From contig KB445803.1 of NCBI GenBank assembly GCA_000320605.2, positions 254,382-318,381 on the forward strand: a stretch of DNA of 64,000 nucleotides, given 5' to 3'. The notes under the pieces were generated by a model. That model was given only the letters and a program-made list of their open reading frames with translations. It had not been told where the DNA came from and did not search any database. Position numbers and translations under genes: made by a program. Positions 14,583-26,450 of this stretch are shown piece by piece; within the stretch, counting starts at the first letter, position 1; every line of letters begins with the position of its first letter. The stretch is from Gelatoporia subvermispora B. Its lineage: Eukaryota; Basidiomycota; Agaricomycetes; Polyporales; Gelatoporiaceae.

Positions 14583-15921
14583 TCACTTTGGCGGCAGTCG
14601 CTCGACCTTTGAAAGCGCTTTGTTACATCCAAGTCTTCGCAAGATGGCATAGTAGTCTACCTGACGTCTATAACCATCAGGCTGTATTGACCGCCAAATT
14701 CTGTGGGCCCATACTCTCGTATGAAGCGCCAGTCTGTTTTTGCCGTTCGCTTCGGGGTTCGCAATTATGAGTGCGTGAATCGTACGCATTGCGTCAGAAC
14801 AGGGCCTATGGTGTCCGGGTGCTTCCACAAAGACCTTCTTCAGCTGCGGGAACTTGGGGGAGAGAAGGGCCTTCATGAGAGACGCCCATTCAGTCATGAT
14901 ACCCGTCGGGTATGTAGACCACAAGAGCGACATCTCAACTGCTTTGATACTTGGTGAAGAGACTTGGTTCAAGAGTCTGATTATGGTATGCAGAGAGCCG
15001 GGGGCCGCATCCACAGGTGTGAACCATGGTAACAGCATTTCGCCGAAGATGAGACTCTCAAGTCTTCGAAATTGACCTATATTCAGCGAAACCGGTGGAT
15101 CTGTCAATTGTCATTTGACGAATCATTCACAGGCACATGTGCTACCTTAGTGGATCACATACCATGCATAAGCGATAGGTACAGTGAAGTGTACACCCGA
15201 AGCATGCGTGCCGATGACATCGCTGCGATCACTTTGTTCAGCACACTTTCTTCGACGCCTTCCGTCGATGAAGTTAAGGCAATACTATGCAAGCGAGTAT
15301 GCAGCGCTGCGGATGCCAGTGCCTCGAAGAACGCATATGTATGGGGTGCCGGCATGAGCATATGCAAGCTAACGAGGGTCGGGGTAGACACCGAGCGTGC
15401 CGGACGGTTGCATACTAAGTCATCATCTTCGAAGTCGACTGCGAACAGACGGAGACGCTGAAGGGATGCCAGGGATATGACCATGGAGAATATAGTGCGT
15501 TGAGCGAACAGAAGGTAGCGCCTCTGATGAGCAGATCTCGCAGCTGCGAGAAACAAACTAGATCTGGAATCGTGCAGTATGGGCGTCCCCATGCCTTCAG
15601 CGCAACCACCCTGGGGAGAAAGGCAGACAGGGCAACAAAATCCATATCAACCACAGAACCTTCACTTGTGTCTGCAGCGATCGTCACTTCGCGAACATAT
15701 GGTCGTATGTCTGGACTTTCTCGGAGGTCTTCAAGGGTCTTCTTCCAATTCCCCGGGTGCATACAAATATAGCCAAACAGATGATAGCGACATCGTGGAA
15801 GCCAGCTACAGCAGGTCAAGATGCAATTTGCCAGCGTTCTGCGATCACCTTGAAGGAAGTCCAAGATATGGTCAGCAAGTTCCGGTGGCAGCCACCCCGG
15901 ATGTCGCGTAAGTGGCGCCAT
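14583..15921 (-). CDS. F-box-like / LRR-type protein, possibly frameshifted
   Basis: Basidiomycete F-box-like protein, a presumed substrate adaptor of SCF ubiquitin ligases. Start 15921 gives MAPLTRHPGWLPPELADHIL, followed by DFLQGDRRTLANCILTCCSW, the F-box-like helix pair of this family. Leucine-rich repeats follow (FSQLRDLLIRGATF, LASLQRLRLFAVDFEDDDL, RRLESLIFGEMLLPW). An intron at about 15159-15091 (GTATGT...ATATAG) joins LSLMHG to QFRRLES cleanly, and the stop is at 14583. Between 15540 and 15440 the frame must change: either a 71-nt intron with a weak GTTCGC donor and TTCGCAG acceptor, or a one-base frameshift near CTATATTC (about 15505). The repeats read continuously through the segment if one base is shifted, so a broken gene is possible. 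Confidence 0.65.
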
Positions 15922-16542
15922 GTCTTCGAAATCCAATTATCGATATGTCCGAGGACGGAAGTAGAGGCCTTGTTCTATACTGAAAAGTTACGATGAGCAA
16001 AAGGCACCCCGGAGGTGGCCGGCGCCCACGTCTCGGGGCAGATGAGCAGAGTTACACTGCTAACGCCTTCGAAGAAACACTGTACCGAGCGAGTTGGTGA
16101 TGTCGAGTAGAACACAATAGGAGGACTAGATGAGGGATCAGTGTAGGTTGTGGTCAGTGGATGCGAGCCACACGATGCCACAACATCGCTCATGGATTAG
16201 GCTCTTTCCCAGATCACATTCGAAGTCCGACGCAATTAGCCACAATGTGAGGCTCAGTATAGCAATGGTCGAAACTTAGAGCTTAAAATGACCAGGCGTC
16301 CCCGCTGCACCCTTGTGAGATCTCCGCAAGCCCGTTAGAGGTAATTGACGGATTCAGCGGAACTTACGAGGAGCAGTTGTTTCGTACTATCATGATGAAT
16401 CTGCGAGGTGTGCGATGTCGCTTACATAGGAATGCTCCGTTGCTTACTCTGGGTAAATGCATGAACGAGCGTTTACTTGTAATATTTGAATTTAGGATAC
16501 TTTAGTACTATTACTCCGAAACTCAGACAAAACTCTAATCTA
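15922..16542. other. Intergenic, P450 3' end to F-box promoter
   Basis: A 620-bp spacer between two genes read on minus. It should contain the F-box promoter. No gene or repeat seen. Confidence 0.4.
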
Positions 16543-18729
16543 TCACGCGAGAACGGTATCGCGAACTCTGACGTCGACCAGTAACGGCGCCTTTTTCACA
16601 ACGAAAAAGTCGCATAGGTCCTCCTCATATGAGTTCGAATCATAGCTGGGCGCAAATGCGATGTCCAGGCGCTGCATGACCAGGCAGACTGTCATACGCA
16701 TCTCCTGCATCGCCAGACCTTTTCCGACGCAATTCGAGGGGCCAAAGGAAAATGGTATGAACGCTTCCTGGTTGTGTACGAATGCATGGATGTCGATGCC
16801 TGCATATGCTGGAGAGATCATGCCTGACGCGATGAGCCACCGGTCAAGCCAGAATCGTTCCGGGTAAGGTGAGAAGTTGCGTGAGTCGCGTTGAAGGGTG
16901 TACAACGGGAGATACGTGTTTGTACCCTCTGGTACGAAGCTAACGAGAGCACACACAAGTACATCAGCGGTGCCCTGAATCGAATTGAATCAACGTACAA
17001 AGGGCCAACTGATTTGCCCCCCGGAGGCGCCATACGCAAACTCCCGCTCGGCACGGCGGGCATGAGGCGTAGTGCCTCGTTACTAGTGTTGAGTGTGAGC
17101 ATATACGGAGGCCACAACAGATTGCTACCTCACATTGCAGCATTTAGAATTGGCATCTCCTGGTGATACTTTGTGTCCAGAGGATTCTCTCCGGGAGGGT
17201 AGAACTGATCAACTTCAGCTTGCAGCCGAGTATAAGCCTCTGTATCTCGAAGCAAGTAAAAGAATAAGTTCGCGAGAACGCTGGCAGTTGTATCTGACCC
17301 AGCAACAACCGCGAGTGCCCCATCACGAACGACGTCAGCTAGAGGACGAGATTGCTCTTCGGCACCATCCTCGTTATTCTAGCGATAGCACTAGTTCAGT
17401 CGTACACTCGATAATCATCGTGATTTGGACCTACTAGATAGTAAAATAGATCCTTTACGAGGGACCCATTTTTGACACGCTCCCGCGCGCGGCCTATGCA
17501 GTACGCGCGCAGCTTTCTAACATCGCGGCCGAACATAGAAAAATTGCGTGCATACGAGGCGATCCAGGGTAAGTTTGCGAAGAAATTACCTTCACTGTAC
17601 ACGACGGGGGTCAGTAGTGTTACGTGTGAGATTTTCATAGATGATTGCTGACACCAAACCAGCCTCCATGACGCGCCACAATCCATCTTCATCTCCTTGT
17701 TCGAGCATGTTAGGGCCACCACCAAAGCTATTGGAATTCGTATCAGAAGACTTTGAGAGCGCATGCAACACATTCCATACGCCATATCACTCATTAAGTC
17801 AAACCTATCTGACTTCCCGTTAAACATATCTCAGAAGAGACGGGTTTAAAAACGTACGTGAACCAGCTGAAGCAGACTCCGAGATCTAAAACCTTCTCTC
17901 TTGCCAGAAGATTTACGAATTGTACAGCACGCCGCGAGATGATATCCTCGTAGTTCTTGAGAGCGGGGACACTGAATGCGCGATTCCATCGTTTCCGTTT
18001 CTCAGCATGTTCTTCGCCAACACTGGAGAGGAGAGAGCGGCCGGGTGCTCGCAAGTTTCTACCGCTATAAGCTGAGAACATAATGACACAAAACTAAACC
18101 AAAGGTCTCAACGAGTTGGATAAGCCTAGTAGCCACCTTCGCTCTTCAAAAAGCCTGGGGTGCCGAGGACAGGGCCAACCGCAGTAACGTTGCATATGCT
18201 AATCTCGTTGGGACCTGTCTCAGTTTGGTTAGCGCGTCTCATGCTTATATCGATGACATACCGTACCAATGCGGACGATATCACCATAACGCTTGTGTAG
18301 CTGCTGTATGTGCGTATGTTGTCGACCCTGCACACTTATCAGGGTGAACGAGAGTCGTGTGATTTTGTGTAGCAGCGGTCCTGGATATTTTCCTAGTGGG
18401 TGGAATGGCGAAATCCGATATAGCACTACTGATAATGACAGAGTTGTCCAAAACACGATACATGTGATCAGGATCGCGCCAAAGCTTCCGAAGTACTGTT
18501 GGAAAGGCACTGAAAGCATTATGGGCGGAAGCCCTAGAAGAGCGATATGTACAGAAGGTGTCCTGGGTTCGTACTTTTTGAAGACGAGATGCACGCTCTG
18601 AAAATAGTTCAGTGGTCTCACACGAGCGCAATTGAGAACTCCGCATCAACTCACGAGAGCAACCGCTGAACTTATGAGAAATAGGTCGCCCTTCGTGACT
18701 TCATATTGCACACGGAGTGAAGTAGCCAT
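16543..18729 (-). CDS. Cytochrome P450 monooxygenase
   Basis: A membrane-anchored haem monooxygenase, a large and diverse class in wood-decay fungi. Start 18729 (MATSLRVQYEVTKGDLFL) gives an N-terminal hydrophobic anchor with further hydrophobic segments (FGAILITCIVFWTTLSLSVVL). Then comes the proline-rich hinge FHPLGKYPGPLLHKITRL, RYGDIVRIGPNEIS, the W/R helix C (KRKRWNRAFSVPALKNYE), I-helix oxygen motif AVVAGSDTTAS, K-helix ExxR as EALRLMP, PERF-type PERFWLDRW, and the haem loop FSFGPSNCVGKGLAM with the cysteine ligand. About eleven short introns are needed. The two extra hydrophobic spans before the hinge resemble fungal CYP5150/CYP67-type proteins, but I cannot fix the subfamily. All catalytic motifs are present, so it looks functional. 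Confidence 0.9.
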
Positions 18730-20397
18730 GCTGGCTGTTGGCAGAGAGTCCGCAAGCCCAGAAGATGAAGACAGTGAAGCGATTTGACGCCAAACGTGGC
18801 ACGATATCCGAGGCTGAGTAACATCAGCATGACAGTTACTCGGAACCGGTGGACTCAGCAGCATCGTCATAGCTCATCGACATCCGAACAGGATCATAGG
18901 GAATTTGTTTCTCTGGACAAAGAAGCAATCACGCATACAGAATTGCCACTCATATGTCTTGTCGTCGATATTATGTTGAATTTCATAAGCAGTATGGCCG
19001 CGCTCTCACAGCTCGTAGAGACTATCTGAGAGACACACTCGATGAGATCGCCAGCTGATCCAATCCCAGCCTCCGACAGAAAGATATTTGACTCCGCCAA
19101 CATCATTGGCACAAGAAATTCGGTCTCAGCTCATTCACTTGGGGCTTGGGGCCACTTGGGCTCCTGTATGTGGCGGAGTCAGTGACGGAGTTCGGCTTCG
19201 GCATCCCCCAGCCCACACATATATGGTACCACAGCTGGCTTTTGCGGGTAGTTCAACTCGAGTCTTCGTCGACCGGTCACTGGAACTTCTCTAGCCTCTA
19301 GCTTACGTCCTGCCGGAACGTCCAAAATCCCTAGTTCGCCGTGTGTGACCATGATGCCTCCATGCTTGATATATCCGGACTACAGCCCGCAGCCGACTTG
19401 CGCGTTGAACGCTGCGCGGTAACAGACCTATGACACTAGCTGAATGGCTCAGCTCTCTTATCTCCTAGCGTTGTCTGTAGAAGCCATCTCTGTTCGCTGC
19501 ATCGGATCATGCAGAGCTGAATCCACCAGACATCGAGTCATCTACAGTGCGCTGAATTTCCGATTACTTTACGCCCGCTTTCTTGGTATCGAAGCTTGAG
19601 CATAAACATCAATTCGTGGCTGCCATCGCACAATGAGGTCGCTCTTACACTACTAGTATTGACGATCATCATTGCTGCCGTCCTTTATCCCTCGTCACCT
19701 TCCGTAAGCGAGGCCGCGTACCCAATGATAGGGACCAGGTACAGACGCCAATGATATGAGTGGTACGGCCGACGCATGGCCTTCTGTCCCTTCAGCGCGT
19801 ATGCAACCAGGCTTGAGTATCTTCGAACATCTGCTAGCCGCCTTAGGCTGCATCATGTGGTCTATACGCGCTCGAGGTTTTGACTGGGTTGTTTGCCCTC
19901 TCATCATGGAGTGCACAGCCACGATGTCTTCGATACACCGGTTAAAAGGTAAAACTCTTGCGCACCAGTTCCTAACTTACCATCCTCCGGAGAGTATGAG
20001 GGAGTATGGAACCTCATCTCATTCTTGTCGATCCTCGCTACGCGCTGAACAATATTGCCGACCTTATCCGCATGTCCAGCAAAGGAAACGTGAACAGTAG
20101 CGTGTGTTAGAAGACAGCAAACGCGTATAAATGAACACTGACTGTAAACGCACTAAGCTTGCGTGGGACCAGAAGCCTGTTGAAATGACAAAGCCCGTCA
20201 AGCTTGTGCGTCTCGGGATAGAGAAACCTCGCAAGGATCGAGTCGTCTTTACTGGTCAGTTCCTTACCAGAAGGAAGGCGGGATTGTAAAGAGGTGGTTC
20301 TGTGAGTGACAAGTTGTCCGTCTGCTGGCAGGCCACCCACATGTACGTATGGCAACGGCTCACGCTCTGCGATGCACCATGTCATCCAACGAAGGCT
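18730..20397. other. Gene-poor stretch upstream of the P450
   Basis: This 1.67-kb stretch holds the P450 promoter at its left side. Small open frames (19695-19922 minus, 19756-20100 plus, 20107-20385 minus) carry no recognisable motif. The last of these lies just downstream of the uncertain minus-strand frame at 20398-21060 and might be a 3' exon of it. Confidence 0.35.
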
Positions 20398-21060
20398 CTA
20401 CCGCCAGAGCCGCCCGCTGCGCACCTGGGAGTACATCAGACTCGTTGATATCAGGGTTCGTATCTCACCATACTCTTCTCTACCGGTCCTCTCACGGACC
20501 TTTACGCAGTTGTTCTCGCAAGCGACCCTGCTACTACCATCACTGTCCTCAGTGCTCGCGAACTGCCAGGAGGAGGCCACAGTGGCTATCTTCTCCCTGA
20601 TGATGTTTGAGCAAGCTATGAGGTTTAGCAGAGACAAGATGTCTACGATTAGGGACCTTGGTTCACCGTCCTTGACTTTGCACAATGCGCCCGGCAGTCT
20701 CTGTGTGCGCAAAGTCGTCCTAAGTCCGCCCGATTTGTCTTGTATGATCTTCCCCATTGAATGTGGCAAGTCGAATTGCACCCATCCGGTTGACATACAG
20801 TAGCTCGTTTCCAGGGTATAAATTTTGTGCTGGAGCATTACTTCAGTGAGCTTACTATCCTGCATAGCATCAACTTCGGGGGACACGCAGGCGCGGGTGC
20901 AGTCCATTCGAAGTTGACTTACTGACTCGACAAAGCTCGCGACTATCGGACGTCGAAGACAACGTTCAATCACCGGTATGTAGCGGAACGAAGCGGTACT
21001 GCCTTTCCGTGACATAGTGATCTCGAGACTAAATGGAGAGTGCTCAATGTGCATTGCCAT
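20398..21060 (-). CDS. Hypothetical protein, uncertain
   Basis: A 220-codon frame from ATG 21060 (MAMHIEHSPFSLEITMSRKG). I do not recognise it. A GTAAGT...ATGCAG pair (about 20932-20870, a multiple of three long) could be an in-frame intron, joining FVES to DSKLTEVM. The frame includes a moderately hydrophobic helix (SLIVDILSLLNLIACSN). It has neither strong low-complexity sequence nor a known motif. It lies 125 bp beyond the stop of the Rap1-like gene, on the same strand. It could be a chance frame or part of a decayed gene. Confidence 0.25.
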   Translation of the reverse strand: MAMHIEHSPFSLEITMSRKGSTASFRYIPVIERCLRRPIVASFVESVSQLRMDCTRACVSPEVDAMQDSKLTEVMLQHKIYTLETSYCMSTGWVQFDLPHSMGKIIQDKSGGLRTTLRTQRLPGALCKVKDGEPRSLIVDILSLLNLIACSNIIREKIATVASSWQFASTEDSDGSSRVACENNCVKVRERTGREEYGEIRTLISTSLMYSQVRSGRLWR

Positions 21061-21184
21061 GACTCCCAGAAGTACCTTCGAAAGCGAGTCGATTCATTAG
21101 GATATTATTATGCGCATAGCTTATGGCACAAGCTGCACCAAGAGTAACCTCTGTTTCTGCAGTTCTCAAGATTAGACGTACCCT

Positions 21185-24103
21185 CTAACGTCGGCCGAAC
21201 ACAGCTCCAGAACGCGTGACCATCCTTGATGCACGTGTTCCTGGTGGTGGAGTCCACTCCCGCCGCAGCGTCTCCTCTTTGAGCCTCTGCTTCTCCGCTC
21301 TCGCGCGCGTTCCCAGCATCGGTACCGTTTCAAATTCAGAGTTGGACGAATCCTCGGGGATATGTCCGGCCGGTGACGGCCGGGAAGCTGGAGAAGTCGG
21401 GGCCGTGTGCTGCAATAAACCTGAAGCGGAAGGCGCTATGGGCGCAGAAACTCGCCGGTGAGAGCGGTCTGCGGACGCAGAAGGGTGCGGCTGGCCAGAC
21501 AGCGACAAACGAGGCAGATGGGCAAAGGAATGGTCCGAAAGATTAGCCATCATTGATTGATTCAGCTCGTCGGCGGCGTCGGCGGCATCGTCGGAAAGCC
21601 CTCGCTGAACGATGCCGGAGGTGCTATGGGGGACCCGCCTTGCCGAGCTGTGGACAGAGGGAGACACGAAGAGGCTGCGCTCTACGCGCTGGTCGTCACT
21701 ATCAAGCTCGTCCTGGGGTGAGTGACGGACCGCAGGTGAAGGCTGAGTGACCACACTACGGGCACCGCTCTGAGGGGCGCTTTCAGCGACAGCAAGCATG
21801 CCCTCCACGTCTGCTTCGTCCTCGTAGGTCTCGCCCGCCGGAGGTGCCGCTTCCATAGCAGGTGCCGCGCTCTCTTGAAGCATCTCCAGATGCGCGCGCT
21901 CATTCTCACTATCCGGTATAACTTCTACCAGTTCAATCTCTTCGGGAACAGCTTCCATTTGCGGCGGCTCATCCCGCTCTTCCGAAACCGGCTCTGGCTC
22001 AGCGGTTCGACCACGTCGAGTAGCGTTCCGTCGGCTCTGAATCTCGACGATAGGCTCCGGGGGTCTGGACCTCGAGCGCGCGCGGGTGTTGTGTAAGGGT
22101 AGGTCTTGCCTAAAGCGGGGATCTCCAAGAACGCGTATCCGCTTACCGCCCGTCGTCTTCCTTGCAGCTTTCTTAGGTGTAAGTTGTGAAGTAGCGCTAG
22201 AGGGAAGAGTAGCGCTGGCTTCCGCGTCATTGGTGCGGCTAGGCTGCAGCGGCTGTCGTTGAACCGGCTCGTTCGCAAGAGCCTGGGTAGATCGTAGCTG
22301 GGTAGGGACGGGTCCCACAAGGGTGGCCTGGGAGCTCATCGGAAAGGCTGGAGCTAGCGCAGTAAGATGTTCTGTGGCTCCCGCAACGAGGTTGTCCAAG
22401 GGTTTCTGCGTTTGAGCCACAGGACCAACCAAGGTGACCTGAGAGCTCATGAAGGGCGCTGGAGAGCGAGCACGACCGACAAAACGTGGTCCTGGGCGAC
22501 GTTTTGCAGGCGGAGCGGCTTGGGGGGTAGACCTCGCAGTTGGAGCTGGGGTGCGCTGTGTCCCGGAAGGGCCGGCATCTTCAGGCCCCGGACGACGATC
22601 ACGTAAGTAGTGATCTCTGGAACAAACATAATATTAGTGCACTTCACCGCCATACTGAACCTGAAGTCCACTGACTCCTGCGCAAGTTCGCCGTCGAAGT
22701 TAAAATTGGGCGCTTGGCGCCCGGAGTGGTCAAACGACAGTGAGTCATTCTCAACCTCTTGTGTAGGGAGCCCATCTCTATAATATCCATCAGCAGGCGT
22801 CTTGAAGAGCACGAGCAACTCACCCATCAAATTGTTCTTCGCCCTGCGCCTCCTGTCTTCGTGCGGCAAGGTGGGCGTCAGAATGTGTCCGTCTTGCCGT
22901 CCGGCCACGATCAGATGAGAGAGTGCGTTGCGGTCCCATGTCGGTGTGTCTCGGTCTCTTCCGCGCGTGTCCACGATCATGCCTACCGTGTTCTACGGAC
23001 TCATCTTCGCTTTCAACTTCATTATATCTGCGCCGGCGCTCTTGAGAAACAACCTCGACGACTTCATCTTCCTCTTCCTCCTCTTCCTCCTCCTCGTTGG
23101 CATGTGTCTCTTGAGGTTGATCTGGCCTACGACCGTGTTGGCGAAGAAAGAGCCGAGCGCGTCTATTGTATCGCCTGTCCAGGTAATATTGACCCTTCCC
23201 GTCCGGCTGTGGGGGTTCTTCCTTCACGTATTCGTCGATGATTGGGTCTAGCCTTTCCTGGTTGCACTTGTAACGCTCCCGCCAGCTCTGCCACGAATGC
23301 GTCTTCGCCCACTGAAACTCAGACAGCTAATAAAGAGGAATCAGCATCAGGGACAACCTGAGTGGGGAGTATGTTCATGCCTCGGAGGTACAAAGTTCTT
23401 TATATATATTATTGCCAGTTCGCCCTCCGGCTGCTTTGTCAGGGATCACCTGGGCTAAAAACTTACACAGATAATCGTCTTCGTCCTGTGTGAATGGTTG
23501 TCTGCTACTACACACAACACATAACATCAACGGTAGTGGTTGTGGTATGCCCGGAAGAATACATACGATGGGTCGATTCGTCCTCCCATCCCTGTCTTCT
23601 GTAGTGATCGATGCTTGTACTCTCGTCTGAGGATGCATGTGTGAACGAATTGTGGAGGCTCCACATATGTCCTTCTAGACAGAAAATATTTGTCGCGATA
23701 TACTTCTAAGCCAGCCATGCCCACGATGATAGTGTCCGGATTTGACTCTTCACTGGGGACTACCTCGCCACCGTTGCCCTACAACGTCATCAGCCTTCCG
23801 CGATATCATTATAAGCAAATCTCACCGTAATTTTGCCTCTGAGACTAGCCACTGCACCCTCCGACAACCCAAAAGATCTGTGCCTCTCCGATGTCAAGAT
23901 ATAGAACCTGACCTGTCGATCATCCACGGTGAAGATACCAGGAGCATCCTGGTGAGAACAAGAGAAGGCAGATCTGAGTCTCAATGTAACACCGATCGGG
24001 GAAGACGTACTGTGCTCGCTCTCAAAGCAGTGGGGTGCCCATTTTCTTGCTGTTGTCGTGGTTGATTGCCAGTGCCCCTCTCGCTGGACATCCTCGTTGC
24101 CAT
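21185..24103 (-). CDS. RAP1: Rap1-like telomere protein (BRCT + Myb)
   Basis: Rap1 is a shelterin subunit that binds telomere proteins or DNA. Seven exons (24103-24011, 23948-23826, 23778-23567, 23507-23381, 23326-22824, 22777-22661, 22616-21185) join in phase to 868 residues. Residues about 40-140 form a BRCT-like domain (VRFYILTSERHRSFG, AVASLRGKIT, GGEVVPSEESNPDTIIV, PPQFVHTCILRREYKHR). Residues about 147-210 form a Rap1 Myb domain (PFTQDEDDYLCKFLAQVIPD, KAAGGRTGNNIYKEL, EFQWAKTHSWQSWRERY, DPIIDEYV). A poly-Glu run and a long Ser/Pro/Glu-rich region follow; I see no clear Rap1 C-terminal domain. The Myb domain is interrupted by an apparent GC-AG intron (23380-23327). Another intron (22660-22617) uses a GTTCAG donor. 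BRCT plus Myb in this order is diagnostic of Rap1, although the basidiomycete orthologue is poorly studied. Confidence 0.82.
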
Positions 24104-26450
24104 TCACCGTCGGACTGAAGTTGCCGAGTACCGAAGCTTAATAGAGACAATATCAACCGGCAAGCTAAATGTCTCAGTGGCGGTATGTTGAAAAGCCACA
24201 CAGACTTGAAGGGCACGTGCGGGTTGGGGATAGAAATCTCGAGGGTTAGGGATAGGGCCTAGGAAGTACGATACAGTACCAGCCTCGGAGGCTTGAGTTG
24301 GCGGCGGTCGCGGTCAATGGTGGCTGTGCCGACGCGTTGAGATCATGTGACTGGCACGCGCATTTTTCTACGTGAGCAGCCGGCGAGTACTTCAGCCCTC
24401 GGCCTCAGGGAGGGTTTTGGGTTTGCTTGGGTTGACCAAGACCATGACGATGTCCATCAACCAATGGCCAGAGTGGCTGAATTCTGTGATCCTCCGTACC
24501 GGCTAGCTTGCCATTCTCGACTGGACAACCCCTCATGTGGATACTCCCCTGTTTGCTTCGTCATATTCTTGCTCAAACAGCTGGGCTGTGCTGGGGAGTG
24601 GGGGAAAGCTCTGTAGGACTTAGGTCGCGCGATGTCATATTACATGACATAGAAATGCTCTGGCAATCATTGGCCAATGACAATCAAGAGGCAACTCATG
24701 GTCCCTCGCTGAATAGCACTTCGGGCCACAACGACGTATGCAATTCATCCTCAGGTCTTTCTTGCCCGACTCGGACGTCCGCAGCGAGAGCATGGCGGAG
24801 TCCCTCGGGGTAGCGCGAATCGTGGGAGATGCCGACAGTGCCTGGCCAGCAATGGTGCTCGGAGCTTTTACAGGGACGTTGTCCAGCAGAGAAGCATACA
24901 TGGTCGGTCATGCGTCCCTCTCTGTGAGTCTTGCTGATGTGCCGTATGCTCGTGGTGTGAACTTAACACCAGTGCTTGCGATGGATAAGGTTCAAGTGTA
25001 CCAATGTCTGTCTGACGCCCCGACTATTTGTAGCTGCGGTCAGAAATTCGCATGCTGAAGCAAGGAAGGCATCTATAATCGACACGCGTGACCACCTCTC
25101 TCAGACACGTTTGTTTGTGACGTGTTTTGCTTTTGTTGGTGCGGAAGTCTGTGCCCTGCGACTCCTCCTGACCACCCCCATATGAGGTCACGACAATTAT
25201 TGTCGTCCGTCTGAGCCCGCTAAACGGCTCTGAAACGGTGCCATCTGCTGCCCCGGGGTTTATATCCGCGCAGCTTTCGTTGGTCACAGGACCGCCGGAC
25301 TGGCTGGGCCAGGTGACGATCTTCTAAGGTTGTTTTGGTCTCTGCTATGTCCCGGTACCGTCGAGTCGAAGCTCTTGTCGGCGCACGTCTGCATGGCGTA
25401 CATCCCGCGCTACCCACTCTATCCTTCAAGTGGGGGACCGGTACTGAAGTACCCGGGCCACGAACTGTACCCTGCAACACCTCTGAACGTTGGTTGGATA
25501 CTGCCGGATGTTTCTGTATGAGATCTTCGTGGGGGCGACTGCCATGGGGGAGCGTCTTTTGCCATGCCTCTTTCCACTCGGTGGTGCCTGCTACTTCAGC
25601 ATCGATGATTCTAGCGCGATACATCTACGTCGGCAATGCAGACGGTGGGGACCGAGGTGAGGCTCTAGAAGTATCGTAGACGCTGTATTGACGTGGTGAT
25701 GGATCATTCTACTTTAGGGCGCAGCGCCTCAACGTACGACTGATGCGCCCTCTCAATTTGGTTGTTCATGTCCAAGGTCCTGTGTGGGAAGGCGCCCAGG
25801 TTCTCACTTGTACCTGCGAGTCTGCGCCCGTTTACTCTTGCTCGGGTGCAAACGGGCCCCGAAACACTGTGCATCCCATGGACATGACATCGCAGCGTCT
25901 GTTTCTATCTCAGGCGCGGTCTCCATGTAGTCAATCCATTCAGAGGAGCGTATCCTGCTGTGAGATATTCCACTGGGCCCGAAACCTCGGAGACTACCAC
26001 CTTTGGAATTTCCTGCTCCACGAACCCAGTGGCGAATTTCCCCGCGAGTGAGGCTGACTCATCCATGTGCCGGAGTATTCCAGGGAGGCGGGAGTCGGAA
26101 ATGGCCAGACTTCTCCAATGCAGTCGGCATGGAACTCGAGGCGCATGGTGACGTTGCGTTACTGTCTGAATGCTTCCGTGCAATACCCGCACATCACAGC
26201 TATTTATGCCTCGCCAATTTCTCGCGACTGTCTGGTGGAAGGCTATATGTGCGGACTTGATCATTTTTGTTCTGCATCGCCCTTCATCGGAAGGATCACT
26301 CGCAGCGCCAGTCAGGGCCTCCGGTAGGCGTATCTTTCCCTGGCTGTGAGTTCATATTCTAGTTTGCAAATGCCGATCCTGCACATCGTTCATGCTCATA
26401 GTGTCTTAGAGATCACGACACGCTGCAGGCTCCCGAATGCAAGGCTCACA
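24104..26450. other. Gene-poor stretch, 2.3 kb
   Basis: Between the Rap1-like start and the first DUF6534 gene. Both strands hold only short frames without recognisable motifs (for example 25220-25624 minus, 25905-26264 minus). It contains the promoters of both flanking genes, which are divergent. I see no repeat and no transposon remnant. Confidence 0.4.
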
